Origin: JAPHTQ01 sp046484535 | Lineage (GTDB): Bacteria; Pseudomonadota; Gammaproteobacteria; Thiohalomonadales; Thiohalomonadaceae | Length of the DNA: 20,092 bases | NCBI GenBank assembly: GCA_046484535.1 | Contig: JAWOIT010000056.1 | Location: 1-20,092 of the forward strand | Direction: 5' to 3' | Shown: piece by piece, positions 1 to 7,245 of the stretch | How the letters are laid out: every line of letters begins with the position of its first letter | Position numbering within the stretch: position 1 is the stretch's first letter | The notes under the pieces: generated by a model | The model's input: only the letters and a program-made list of their open reading frames with translations | Told to the model about the DNA's origin: nothing | Database searches by the model: none | Translations under genes and position numbers: made by a program

Positions 1-39
1 CTGTACGACTCAGACTTAGGCAATACAGGAATGAGTGAT

Positions 40-618
40 ATGACCAATGCCCAACAACACCCGGAAGAGCTGCTGCCGTGGTATGTCAACGGCAGTTTGC
101 CGGAGCACGAGATGCAACAGGTCGAAGCACACCTGGCGCAGTGCCCTGTGTGCGAGCGCGAAGCGGCACTGTTGCGCGCCATGCGTGACGAGGCAAGAGA
201 GAGTGCCGGGGATGTCCCGGCAGAATTCGCCTGGCAGCGTTTGCGCCGTGACATGCATCGGAACGACGACCGCGCCGGGGTGAAGCGAAGTTGGTGGGCG
301 CCGTCGCTGGCGGCCGCCGCCGTGCTGACCATCGCGATCCAGAGTGTCATGCTCTACACCATGACGGAGCGGGATGACGGATTCGGTCTGGCAGGCGATC
401 AGATGCAGGGCGCGATCCTCCAGGTGAAGTTCAACCCCGATGCGACCGAGAAGGAGCTGCGCGGCGCGCTGCAGGCGGCCGGTGCAGAGATAGTCACCGG
501 CCCGAGCGCCATGGGCGTGTACCGGATCCGCCTCGGCAAAGTGGATGGCCCGGTACAGGAGCGTATCATCGATCTCCAGTCCCGCCATGATGTGTTCGAT
601 TATGTGCAACCGGAGTAG
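40..618 (+). CDS. Putative zinc-finger anti-sigma factor with protease-prodomain-like periplasmic tail
   Basis: The N-terminal region has the anti-sigma zinc-binding pattern His31-x3-Cys35-xx-Cys38, which in ZAS-type proteins holds an ECF sigma factor at the membrane. One hydrophobic segment follows at about residues 86-106 after a Lys-Arg-Ser-Trp-Trp stretch, so the C-terminal part should be periplasmic. Residues about 122-191 (starting ILQVKFNPDATE, ending HDVFDYVQPE) read like the small alpha/beta prodomain or inhibitor I9-like fold found before subtilases; this is recognition by eye. ATG 40 is preferred because AGGA lies 9 bases upstream. ATG 31 is possible, but AGGA would touch it. An upstream frame ends at TGA 36-38 and might be the tail of the cognate sigma gene, but too little is visible to say. 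The next gene, a subtilase, overlaps the 3' end by 17 bases, so the two are probably translationally coupled. Confidence 0.8.
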   Translation: MTNAQQHPEELLPWYVNGSLPEHEMQQVEAHLAQCPVCEREAALLRAMRDEARESAGDVPAEFAWQRLRRDMHRNDDRAGVKRSWWAPSLAAAAVLTIAIQSVMLYTMTERDDGFGLAGDQMQGAILQVKFNPDATEKELRGALQAAGAEIVTGPSAMGVYRIRLGKVDGPVQERIIDLQSRHDVFDYVQPE

Positions 619-2284
619 TCCGCCGGCGGTTGCCGGATGGCTGCTCTTGTTGTGTCTGATCCAGGGCGCCGCCCAAGCCGTTGAGGCTACCGCCAGGCAA
701 ACCAGTGCCCTCCAGCCGCAGTTGACTTTGCTTAACAGCGATACCTGCCTTCTAGCCGGCCAGCGGATCCGGCTGTCGGGAAGTGCCCTTGGCAGTTCCG
801 ACCTCTACCAGCTCTGGCTGTCGAGTGAACGGCAGCAATGGGAGTTGAAATCCGAGCAATGGAGCGATACGGCCATCATCGCGAGGCTTCCTGCCGATTT
901 CGCTCCCATCGAGGGCGCGAAGGGTGTGATCGGTTTGCGAGATAGGCGTAGTGGCTCATTGGTGGGGAGCCGTTTGGCGGTGCAATTCTGTGCGCCCCTG
1001 GCTGAACCCGACCCTCAGGTCAGGACGGGAGTGACGGCTGCCACTGTCGATTCCGGGGCCAGAATCAGAACGGAAGAAACGGAGGCCCCACGTCTCGCCC
1101 GGTCAGTCACGCCAATGACCGCGGGCCCCCTGTCCGTGCCTGCCGGAGTGGCTTCACCGGGAGCGCAGGAAGAGGGCGAACCCTATGAGCCGCAGGAGCT
1201 GGTTGTCTACAGCGCCAATCTTGCCGAGGCCGGGAAGTTGGCGCAACGGATAAGTGAGTATGGTTACAGCATCAAACGCCGCAGGGTGCTGAAGCATCTG
1301 GGCTTTGTCCTCAATGTCATTCGATTACCGAAAGATGTCACGGTTAACGAAGCGATGAAGCTTCTCGGTCAGACCGAACTGCGTCTGATATTCGACGCCA
1401 ATCATCAGTATCGATTGATGTCGCGGGACCCGACCGGGAGCGGATTGGCACACAGGCAGATTCGCTGGGGAGAGAGCCGCACCGGGTGCGGCGAAGGGAT
1501 GCGTATCGGCCTCATCGATACGGGGGTTGAGATAAGTGCAGGCGGCCTTCCCGCCAGGCAGATTGTTACCCGCTCCTTTTTGCCGCTGGGTGTGAAGGAA
1601 GCAGACAGGCGACATGGTACAGCCATTGCCTCGCTGCTGGTCTCCCGTCCCGGAAGCCGTGTGGCGGGACTGCTGCCGGGCGCCCGGTTGTTTGCTGCGG
1701 GAGTTTTCCGCCACAAGGGGGAGCGGGATGCGGATACGACGGCTGAACTCATCATTGCCGCTCTCGACTGGTTACGCGGGGAGGGGGTTTCGGTGGTGAA
1801 CCTGAGTCTGGCCGGGAGCGATAACAGGCTGCTGCGGCATACCATCGCCGGTTTAGGGGGAGAGACCATGCTCCTTGCCGCCGCCGCCGGTAACGGTGGT
1901 AGCGGGGCGGCTCCTGCCTATCCGGCAGCGTTGCCGGAGGTGGTGGCGGTGACGGCGGTCGATATCAATGGCCGGATCTACAGCAATGCCAACCGGGGGG
2001 ATTATATCGACATTGCTGCGCCCGGCGTGGATGTCTGGGCGGCACGGCCGGGATCCGATGGTGCCTACTATAGCGGTACCTCTTTTGCCGCCCCCTTCGT
2101 CAGCGCCGCGATGGCGTTGCTGCGCGCAAGGGATCCGGAGGCCGGCCTGAAATCCGTCCTTTCGCTGCTGGCTGGTTCTGCAATAGATTTGGGGGCGAAA
2201 GGGCGCGATCCATTATTCGGTCACGGTTTGTTGCAGATGGAGGGTGATTGTGTGACTACAGATCACCGAAGAACATCAGGCTGA
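602..2284 (+). CDS. Exported subtilisin-like serine protease (family S8)
   Basis: This is a 560-residue S8 protease. The triad is visible as Asp306 (GLIDTGVE), His338 (RRHGTA) and Ser494 (SGTSFAAP), with oxyanion Asn431 (AAAGNGG). A signal peptide occupies about residues 1-26 (core GWLLLLCLI, cleavage after AAQA). Residues about 41-130 form a beta-rich segment bounded by Cys49 and Cys130 and may be an IPT/TIG-like fold. A Pro/Glu/Ala-rich linker follows, then a prodomain-like stretch at about 196-273, then the catalytic domain to the end. ATG 602 is chosen because it puts the signal peptide at the very N terminus. ATGs at 545, 587 and 590 would add a polar extension copied from the upstream gene's other frame, and none has a strong Shine-Dalgarno. 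The likely role is periplasmic or secreted proteolysis. Its pairing with a membrane anti-sigma factor suggests envelope-stress regulation or self-control of expression. Confidence 0.9.
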   Translation: MCNRSSPPAVAGWLLLLCLIQGAAQAVEATARQTSALQPQLTLLNSDTCLLAGQRIRLSGSALGSSDLYQLWLSSERQQWELKSEQWSDTAIIARLPADFAPIEGAKGVIGLRDRRSGSLVGSRLAVQFCAPLAEPDPQVRTGVTAATVDSGARIRTEETEAPRLARSVTPMTAGPLSVPAGVASPGAQEEGEPYEPQELVVYSANLAEAGKLAQRISEYGYSIKRRRVLKHLGFVLNVIRLPKDVTVNEAMKLLGQTELRLIFDANHQYRLMSRDPTGSGLAHRQIRWGESRTGCGEGMRIGLIDTGVEISAGGLPARQIVTRSFLPLGVKEADRRHGTAIASLLVSRPGSRVAGLLPGARLFAAGVFRHKGERDADTTAELIIAALDWLRGEGVSVVNLSLAGSDNRLLRHTIAGLGGETMLLAAAAGNGGSGAAPAYPAALPEVVAVTAVDINGRIYSNANRGDYIDIAAPGVDVWAARPGSDGAYYSGTSFAAPFVSAAMALLRARDPEAGLKSVLSLLAGSAIDLGAKGRDPLFGHGLLQMEGDCVTTDHRRTSG

Positions 2285-2286
2285 AG

Positions 2287-2317
2287 CGGGTTTCGCGGGC
2301 GGTGCCCGCAAAACCCG
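2287..2317 (+). terminator. Hairpin after the subtilase gene
   Basis: Arms 2287-2300 and 2304-2317 pair over 14 positions with one mismatch around a GGT loop. The hairpin begins three bases after the protease stop and lies between convergent genes. No T tract follows, so it may act as a weak terminator or as a 3' end protector. Confidence 0.5.
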
Positions 2318-2341
2318 ACTGGTTGGTGTGCCTTGCCGGTG

Positions 2342-2632
2342 CTACTTCTGAACCGCAGGGAGCAGTAACGCGGCCTCCTCCCCAGGTGGGCTGAGTTTGG
2401 CGTCGTTGCTGGGGTTTGGTTGTTCGGCCTTGCCAGCTCCGATACCACTGCCACGGTGACTGTACCGGGGCGCGCCCCTTTCCGCTTGCGCCGCCCTATC
2501 AGCGGCCACCACGCCGCGTTTGAGTGTGATTTCGGCCTCTCCCGCTTCCACACCGCCAGCTCCCAGCACGATAGTCAGGCCGAGTGCCAGCAGTATCGGG
2601 TGGAGTAACATCTTGTCGGATTTACCTTTCAT
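2342..2632 (-). CDS. Small exported protein of unknown function (96 aa)
   Basis: ATG 2632 is supported by an AGAAGGAGA Shine-Dalgarno just upstream. Longer forms starting at 2752 lack one and add a non-hydrophobic leader. The product begins MKGKSDKMLLHPILLALGL and has a signal peptide with a likely cleavage near GGVEA-GEA (about residue 27). The mature part is about 70 residues, rich in Ala, Gly, Arg and Pro, with no cysteines and no motif I recognise. It ends close to the convergent protease gene and its hairpin. It is most likely a periplasmic or surface-associated small protein. The signal peptide and ribosome binding site support it as a real gene, but no function can be given. Confidence 0.65.
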   Translation of the reverse strand: MKGKSDKMLLHPILLALGLTIVLGAGGVEAGEAEITLKRGVVAADRAAQAERGAPRYSHRGSGIGAGKAEQPNPSNDAKLSPPGEEAALLLPAVQK

Positions 2633-3052
2633 TCTGATTCTCCTTCTCGTTTGGTTGAACAATGGATTCAAACCTATGTCGAGTCTGGCAACAAAACGGT
2701 TCATTCGGATAGGCGGCCAGTGGTTCGTGATACGAAGCATCATCGGACCCATTATGCCCGGTGGTTTCGGTTCGGTTTTCGTGGCTACGTTTCGATATCG
2801 CCCCGCCCTGCTGGTTGCTGCGGTTGTTCAGAAAGTTAAGCCGTTTGCCCAGGCATAGGATGGGTGTCCAGTGAGTTTCTTGCGCTACAGTGGCTCCTTG
2901 GTAATATTTGCACTGGCTTTACCGGGGAGATTATTCGTCAGTCAAAGGCTGATAATAAATCAATATTGTTGTTAACGGCGTTTGAACCGCAAGCTGGCAT
3001 ATAGCGACACAGCAGGAGTACTCATTCAACAACGGCAAAAGAGGATCTCAAT
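2633..3052. other. 420-bp intergenic region between divergent small exported-protein genes
   Basis: This gap must hold the promoters for the leftward gene ending at 2342 and the rightward gene starting at 3053. Open frames across 2520-2858 are shadows without a ribosome binding site. The right half (about 2900-3000) is more AT-rich, as expected for a promoter, but I could not pick a convincing -35/-10 pair. I see no repeat or RNA gene here. Confidence 0.5.
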
Positions 3053-3343
3053 ATGAAACGGACATTTATCCATGCACTGATGATCACTGCAAGTCTGGCC
3101 CTGGCAGCACCCGCCAGTGCCTCCGGCTATGTGGTGTATGCCCCGATGGATAATGAGGATCTGGAATCAACCAGCCAACAGGCACCAGCAAAGGATTTCA
3201 AAGGCAACGAAACCCCAAAGCCAGCCGCCTTGCTAGCGCCGGAGGTGCGAAAAAAGCGCGAGGGAGCGGCGAACAATACCAGCAAGGGGAAGAAAAAGGG
3301 CAATGTGGAATATCACTGGAAAGTGGAAGAAGGCACCAAGTAG
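3053..3343 (+). CDS. Small exported Lys-rich protein of unknown function (96 aa)
   Basis: An AGAGGA Shine-Dalgarno sits 8 bases before ATG 3053. Residues 1-24 form a clear signal peptide (MKRTFIHALM..., cleavage after PASASA or nearby). The mature protein starts GYVVYAPMDNED, then becomes hydrophilic and basic, with Lys-rich patches RKKREG and GKKKGN near the C terminus. There are no cysteines, lipobox or membrane segments after the signal. The charge pattern would suit binding to an acidic partner such as peptidoglycan, lipopolysaccharide or nucleic acid, but that is speculation. I do not recognise the family. The next rightward gene is over 2 kb away, so it appears monocistronic. Confidence 0.7.
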   Translation: MKRTFIHALMITASLALAAPASASGYVVYAPMDNEDLESTSQQAPAKDFKGNETPKPAALLAPEVRKKREGAANNTSKGKKKGNVEYHWKVEEGTK

Positions 3344-3373
3344 TAGGTGATGATCTTGCCTCGTCTCCCCTGA

Positions 3374-3407
3374 CACCCGGTTAAGAATAAATTCTTGACC
3401 CGAGGTG
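3374..3407. repeat. Inverted repeat downstream of the Lys-rich exported protein
   Basis: GGTTAAGAAT (3379-3388) pairs with ATTCTTGACC (3391-3400) around an AA loop with one wobble, and CACC/GGTG extend it outward. It lies about 30 bases after the stop at 3343. It could be a terminator hairpin for that gene, though no T run follows on the plus strand. Confidence 0.45.
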
Positions 3408-3545
3408 AAGCTCATTAATGGTGTTGGCGGCGGTCACTTCATCGATATCCTTGTGGACATTCTGAAAAGCGCCGACACCTTCGCCGACGGCGAAGGCGAC
3501 GCGCTCGCTTGAGCGGTCCAGTGCTGCGGGAATTTCGGTGGGCGA
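3381..3545 (-). pseudogene. Possible gene remnant, family unknown
   Basis: A leftward frame encodes a coding-like peptide, roughly PTEIPAALDRSSERVAFAVG continuing into GVGAFQNVHKDIDEVTAAN and ending at TAA 3381-3383. Third codon positions are strongly GC-biased through most of it, as in the real genes here. There is no start codon or ribosome binding site: upstream, the same frame runs into the 3' end of the cytochrome-porin gene in another phase. This is consistent with the 3' remnant of a lost gene or a frameshifted tail. I do not recognise the family, and chance cannot be excluded. A perfect 8-bp dyad (3478-3485/3489-3496) lies inside. Confidence 0.25.
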
Positions 3546-3624
3546 ACGTATCCGACCACCAACTCTCTCCACGGACGGCGTGGTCGAATGCCCCCTTGCT
3601 AAATCATCTTGCTCGCCCAGCCCA

Positions 3625-4896
3625 TTAGAACGCCGCGTCAAAGCCCAGCAACACATAGCTGTCGGTGCCGTTGTGCCCATTGGTTTCATGGTCGGTGTCG
3701 AGCATGTCGATGTTACTTTCGAGCACCAGCTTGACGTTGGTCATGAAGTAGTAGGAGGCGGCCAGGGTGAGGCTGTTCATGTCGATGCCGTTGTAGATGG
3801 TCCCGGTACCATCGAGGTCGCCCGCATCGGTGCGGTTGTAGAGCGCCGACCAGGCCCACTCCGGGCTATGGATGTAATCCACGCCGAGGAACATGCCGTT
3901 CCATTGGTAGGTCTTGTCGCGCTCGAGAACATCGTCCCATTCGTTGACCAGCCCCTGGAAGAACCAGTAGAGGTTGTAGCCCACCTTGCCTGAGAGGTCG
4001 AGCCCGGCGATGCGCTTCTCGCTGTCCCAGTCATTTTCAACGTAGTCGGTGCCTAGAAGCGTACCGTCAAAGCGTTCGCGCCCGGTGAGGCCGAACAGGC
4101 CGATGGAGACGCCGCCGATCTCGGTGCCTACACGGGCAAAGATCGACTTGGAGGAGTCGTTGTCGAACAGGGCATCGGAGCGACGGTAGCCCGGCGAGGA
4201 GACCGATGCGCTGGTGCTGACACCGTTGCCATTGACCGCGCCAACGGCGAACTCGACGGGGCCGAAGCCGCGATCGAGGATGAGGCCGCGGTCATAGGTG
4301 ACACCCGCCATGCGGTAGACCATGAAGTCCTGGAAGGTGAGGCGGGTTTCGCGCGGGAACATCAGATCGGAGACCTGGAACTGGCCGAGCATCAGCCCGG
4401 CGCCGCTGCCGAACAGGTCGTCGTGACTGAACCAGGCATCCTCGATCAGAAATTCGCCGTTGCCGCCCTTCTCGGCCATGATGCCGTAGCCGTAGAAGGT
4501 GATGTGATCGGAGAGCGGTGCGCTGGCCAGCAGCTTGATCAGGTAAGGGGACTGGAAATCGAGGCGGCTATCGTACTCGGTGCTGCCGTCGCTGCCGGTC
4601 GCATCGTCACGAAACTGGGTGTAGCCCTGGGCACGCAGTGCCAGCGGTACCGAATCGGGGAGGACTAGGCGGGGGTCGCCGGTCTTACTGGTGGAGGCCT
4701 CCTTCCAGTTGCCCAGGCGCATATTCTGTGCGGCAAACGCTGCGCCAAACTCGTTGAGTCGGGGGAAGGCGGCATGACAGGCGGTACAACTCATATCGTA
4801 CTTGCGGGCAAAGGTCGGCATGGCTACCGCTTGCTGCAGGCCAATGAGCATTAGCAGGATGCCGACAAGAAACGCGGGCAGGGTGTGTTTGTGCAT
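3625..4896 (-). CDS. Cyc2-like fused monoheme cytochrome c-outer membrane porin
   Basis: The 423-residue product has a signal peptide (about 1-25, cleavage AVA-MP) followed at once by one heme c site, Cys37-Thr-Ala-Cys40-His41. The context PTFARKYDM...CHAAFPRLNEFGAAF resembles the N terminus of Cyc2-type proteins. The remaining roughly 350 residues are alternating amphipathic strands rich in Tyr, Phe, Trp, Gly and Asp, ending in Ala-Phe, as expected for an outer membrane beta-barrel. Cyc2 proteins couple a small cytochrome to a porin and pass electrons from extracellular Fe(II) to periplasmic carriers; length and layout fit. Fe oxidation is inference: related heme-porins of unknown substrate exist, and no partner cytochrome is adjacent. 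The start has a modest AAGG upstream. The gene stands alone on its strand, with a terminator-like hairpin separating it from the lipoprotein gene to its right. Confidence 0.72.
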   Translation of the reverse strand: MHKHTLPAFLVGILLMLIGLQQAVAMPTFARKYDMSCTACHAAFPRLNEFGAAFAAQNMRLGNWKEASTSKTGDPRLVLPDSVPLALRAQGYTQFRDDATGSDGSTEYDSRLDFQSPYLIKLLASAPLSDHITFYGYGIMAEKGGNGEFLIEDAWFSHDDLFGSGAGLMLGQFQVSDLMFPRETRLTFQDFMVYRMAGVTYDRGLILDRGFGPVEFAVGAVNGNGVSTSASVSSPGYRRSDALFDNDSSKSIFARVGTEIGGVSIGLFGLTGRERFDGTLLGTDYVENDWDSEKRIAGLDLSGKVGYNLYWFFQGLVNEWDDVLERDKTYQWNGMFLGVDYIHSPEWAWSALYNRTDAGDLDGTGTIYNGIDMNSLTLAASYYFMTNVKLVLESNIDMLDTDHETNGHNGTDSYVLLGFDAAF

Positions 4897-4957
4897 GGCA
4901 AAGCGACCTTGTTGTTGATAATTTTTCGCGGTGAGGGGGCTTACGGAAACCGAAATA

Positions 4958-4991
4958 CCCCGGGGGATCGCATGGATGCGATACTCCGGGG
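4958..4991 (-). terminator. Intrinsic terminator of the surface-antigen lipoprotein gene
   Basis: Nested inverted repeats CCCCGG/CCGGGG (4958-4963/4986-4991) and ATCGCAT/ATGCGAT (4967-4973/4976-4982) close on a GG loop, with a small internal loop between. Read leftward, a T-rich stretch (TATTTCGGTTT) follows. It sits about 40 bases past the stop of the gene ending at 5034. Confidence 0.65.
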
Positions 4992-5033
4992 CATCAAAGA
5001 GTGACCGGGCACTCCCTGCAGGTCCTCTCTGGA

Positions 5034-5492
5034 CTAGTTCATGATTTGCCAGCTGCCGTCAGGCTGTCGGCAGGCGGTGCCGTAGACCTGTTCCCGGCGC
5101 CCGCCGATGAGGGCTTCCATGGTGTATTCGCGGCAGGGACCCTGAGCGGTCTCATAGGTGTGGGTGGGGGTGAACTGGTACTGCACCCCGTTGTCGGGAT
5201 TGCGCCAGCTGGAGGAGACACCGGTGCGGACCGTTTCCAGGGTCTGCCCGGCACGCAATCGATCGGTCTCGTCCATGTAGGAGCCGATGGAGCCGCCTAT
5301 CGAGGATCCGATCAGTGTCCCGGCGATAATTGCGATGGGCCTGAGGCGGCGATCGTCGGCCTGGGCACCGAGCAACCCGCCCAGCAGGCCGCCAATCACC
5401 ATGCCTGACTCCTCGCGTGGCCCCTGGGTCGCACAGCCGGCCAGTGCCAGGCTCATCAACAGCACAATTGTTGTGAGGACTTTTCGTTTCAT
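5034..5492 (-). CDS. 17 kDa surface-antigen-type outer membrane lipoprotein (glycine zipper)
   Basis: ATG 5492 gives a 152-residue lipoprotein with lipobox LALAGC, lipidated Cys20. A longer frame starts with TTG 5519 but adds a polar leader, so it was not used; GGGAG lies 7 bases further upstream of the chosen ATG. Residues about 33-42 (IGGLLGGLLG) and 58-72 (GTLIGSSIGGSIGSY) are glycine-zipper helices as in the 17 kDa surface antigen/COG4520 family. The C-terminal module has Cys120 (GPCREYT) and Cys141 (YGTACRQPDGSWQ), probably a disulfide pair. It is likely an outer membrane-anchored structural lipoprotein. The same C-terminal module occurs in the gene at 7388-8010. It has its own terminator and is probably monocistronic. 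Confidence 0.88.
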   Translation of the reverse strand: MKRKVLTTIVLLMSLALAGCATQGPREESGMVIGGLLGGLLGAQADDRRLRPIAIIAGTLIGSSIGGSIGSYMDETDRLRAGQTLETVRTGVSSSWRNPDNGVQYQFTPTHTYETAQGPCREYTMEALIGGRREQVYGTACRQPDGSWQIMN

Positions 5493-5679
5493 CTCCTGTC
5501 TCCCGATCTGCCCCTTCAATAGGGGGGTGAGCGATTAACAGAAAGAGTAGACGTTTTGCACAGAACTGCTCGGCGGGCGGGCTCAGGGCTTATCGGATGA
5601 AAATTCATGTCAACCCATTGGGGAGCTGTGCGTTATTACGGCTGTAACACACAGTTTTTCCATGACAGGAGTAAATACG

Positions 5680-6018
5680 ATGAGTAAGAAGTCCGTTGTT
5701 GCACTGCTTGTTGCCGGTGGTCTGTTTGCCGCTTCATCCGCCTATGCCGATCACAACAGTATCTGGGGTGCCGGCTCAGCAAACATGCCGAACGACATCC
5801 ACAACAGTGCTATCGAGGATGATCAGGATGTGTTTATGGATCTGGTTCAGCAGGGTGGTGGCGCTGACTCGGTGAACCGGTATGACGACACCACCACGGA
5901 CATGGGCTCTGCCAGTGTGGATACCACTACCATGAGCGGATCCAGCCGAATGACTGCCAGCGGCGGCTCTCTGGTTTCCCGTTCTGCGACCGTCAGCCGC
6001 GGTGGTTCACGCCGCTAA
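5680..6018 (+). CDS. Small exported Ser/Thr/Gly-rich protein (112 aa)
   Basis: ATG 5680 follows a strong Shine-Dalgarno (ACAGGAG, 8 bases upstream). A GTG-type extension from 5662 is unnecessary. Residues 1-24 form a signal peptide (MSKKSVVALLVAGGLFAASS, cleavage after AYA). The mature N terminus DHNSIWGAGSANMPNDIHNS is distinctive and looks like a conserved motif, followed by an acidic patch (IEDDQD). The last 45 residues are low-complexity Ser/Thr/Gly/Arg ending SRGGSRR. There are no cysteines. The tail suggests a flexible surface or periplasmic protein. I do not know its function. A textbook bidirectional terminator follows at once, so it is a single-gene transcript on this side. Confidence 0.72.
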   Translation: MSKKSVVALLVAGGLFAASSAYADHNSIWGAGSANMPNDIHNSAIEDDQDVFMDLVQQGGGADSVNRYDDTTTDMGSASVDTTTMSGSSRMTASGGSLVSRSATVSRGGSRR

Positions 6019-6036
6019 GGGACGCTGCACGGGTGA

Positions 6037-6069
6037 CAAAAAGAGGCCATCGAAAGATGGCCTTTTTTG
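6037..6069. terminator. Bidirectional intrinsic terminator
   Basis: GGCCATC (6045-6051) and GATGGCC (6056-6062) pair around a GAAA tetraloop, with an A run before and TTTTTT after. It serves the exported-protein gene on the left and probably the convergent membrane protein gene ending at 6103. Confidence 0.92.
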
Positions 6070-6102
6070 TTTAGCCGTATGGCCGCTCGCGTTAGTGTCT
6101 AC

Positions 6103-6684
6103 TTATTGCCTACGATATTGAGGATGTTCGCCGGCCATCGTGGCCGATGCCGTCACGGGAGGATAGGGCGTGTAGTTGGGGCGATGCGGCGCCTCGTCGA
6201 AAACGCTCTTGCCCAGTGGTACCGAGAGATCATCGGGGTTGCCCGACAGCCGCAGAAAAACCCCAAGGGAGGCGAGGAGCAGTGCGGCGCTGGTAATGAT
6301 TGCCACCGGGTAATAGAGGTTGCCGGCGAGATCGAGCTGGCTGTATTTGATCACCATCAGCAGCCCTTCCAGCACCAGGGCAATGCAGACAATGCTAACG
6401 AAACGCGGGAGGGTGCGCCGAAGCACGATGACGATGTGGTGATCGTGATTCTTGCCCGCGTACTCCTTGTTGACCACGAGTCCCAGCTCGAAAATGGCCA
6501 GGCCGACGATAGCCATATTGATGGCCTTGAGAATGGCTTCGGTAAATTTCAGCTCCCCGCTGAGTCCTCTGAGCATCGCATCGCCGCTTAACGCCGTCAG
6601 GCTCAAGGCCAGGACAAAAAAGATGGAGGAAAATCCGATAGCCATGAATTGCCGGAAAGCGGTCATGCTGAGTGTCGTGTGCAT
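6103..6684 (-). CDS. Four-helix integral membrane protein of unknown function
   Basis: The 193-residue protein has four hydrophobic segments at about 13-33, 53-71, 95-112 and 124-145, separated by short loops. One loop is charged and His-rich (YAGKNHDHHIVIVLRR). The C-terminal 48 residues are hydrophilic and Pro-rich. There is no signal peptide and I see no catalytic motif. ATG 6684 has a good GGGAG Shine-Dalgarno 7 bases upstream. It lies 144 bases downstream of the OsmC-like gene on the same strand without an obvious terminator between, so co-transcription is possible. I do not recognise the family well enough to name it. Confidence 0.8.
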   Translation of the reverse strand: MHTTLSMTAFRQFMAIGFSSIFFVLALSLTALSGDAMLRGLSGELKFTEAILKAINMAIVGLAIFELGLVVNKEYAGKNHDHHIVIVLRRTLPRFVSIVCIALVLEGLLMVIKYSQLDLAGNLYYPVAIITSAALLLASLGVFLRLSGNPDDLSVPLGKSVFDEAPHRPNYTPYPPVTASATMAGEHPQYRRQ

Positions 6685-6828
6685 GTGTTACTCCCTTCAG
6701 TTTCATGAAGAATGTGTGGTTTATTGAATTCTTGTGCCTGCAAGTTAGGAGAACCTTTGCGTGCGTAAGTTCATCCCGGCACAGCATAATGCGAACTGCC
6801 TTGCACTCTTGCCCTGCAGTAACGCTGA

Positions 6829-7212
6829 TCAGGCGGCGCTGGTCTTGACCCGGGTGGTCAATTGGGGCGGGTGTTCCAGCGTATTGTGAAGGGTGCATTT
6901 ACTTGCGACGCGCTCTGCCGCGCTTTGCCTCGAGGGAGGGAGTTCGGGCCACTGGATCTCCATGTCGAAGCGGCCGATGCGGTAGGGGGCCTCCTCGTAA
7001 TTCCAGTGCATGCGCAGGGACAGCTGTTCCGTCGGTGTATCGAGAAGCTCCGCGTAGCCGGCCAGGACTGAATAGGTGCACAGGCCCATGGCGGTGGCAA
7101 ACATCTGCATGGCGCTGTAGTGCGCTTCGGGGTCCAGCTGTTCGATATTGAGACCGGGTTCGTCGAAGTGCCGGAGTTCGATGTCTTCACTGCGGTGCAT
7201 GATGACGTTCAT
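6829..7212 (-). CDS. OsmC-like family protein
   Basis: ATG 7212 is preferred because AGGAGAGG lies a few bases upstream; extension to 7260 runs into a palindromic repeat. The 127-residue product keeps two cysteines spaced as in OsmC/Ohr proteins: Cys45 in FATAMGLCTYSVL and Cys106 in ASKCTLHNTL. These would be the peroxidatic and resolving residues of a thiol-dependent organic hydroperoxide reductase. It is shorter than OsmC and the sequence around the cysteines is divergent (no CPV after the second), so the substrate is unknown. Its upstream neighbour in the same direction ends at 7388, separated by palindromic element A. A clear OsmC lies 1.1 kb further right. Confidence 0.72.
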   Translation of the reverse strand: MNVIMHRSEDIELRHFDEPGLNIEQLDPEAHYSAMQMFATAMGLCTYSVLAGYAELLDTPTEQLSLRMHWNYEEAPYRIGRFDMEIQWPELPPSRQSAAERVASKCTLHNTLEHPPQLTTRVKTSAA

Positions 7213-7245
7213 GTTGCCTCTCCTGGTTGCCGTGCCGGGGAACCG

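Noticed and set aside
3538..3993. 151-codon plus-strand frame overlapping the heme-porin gene
   Set aside because: Antisense shadow of the Cyc2-like barrel; no ribosome binding site and no plausible fold.
5600..5679. Dyad GTG..GTTA..TAAC..CAC upstream of the 5680 gene as an operator
   Set aside because: Too short and imperfect to support alone.
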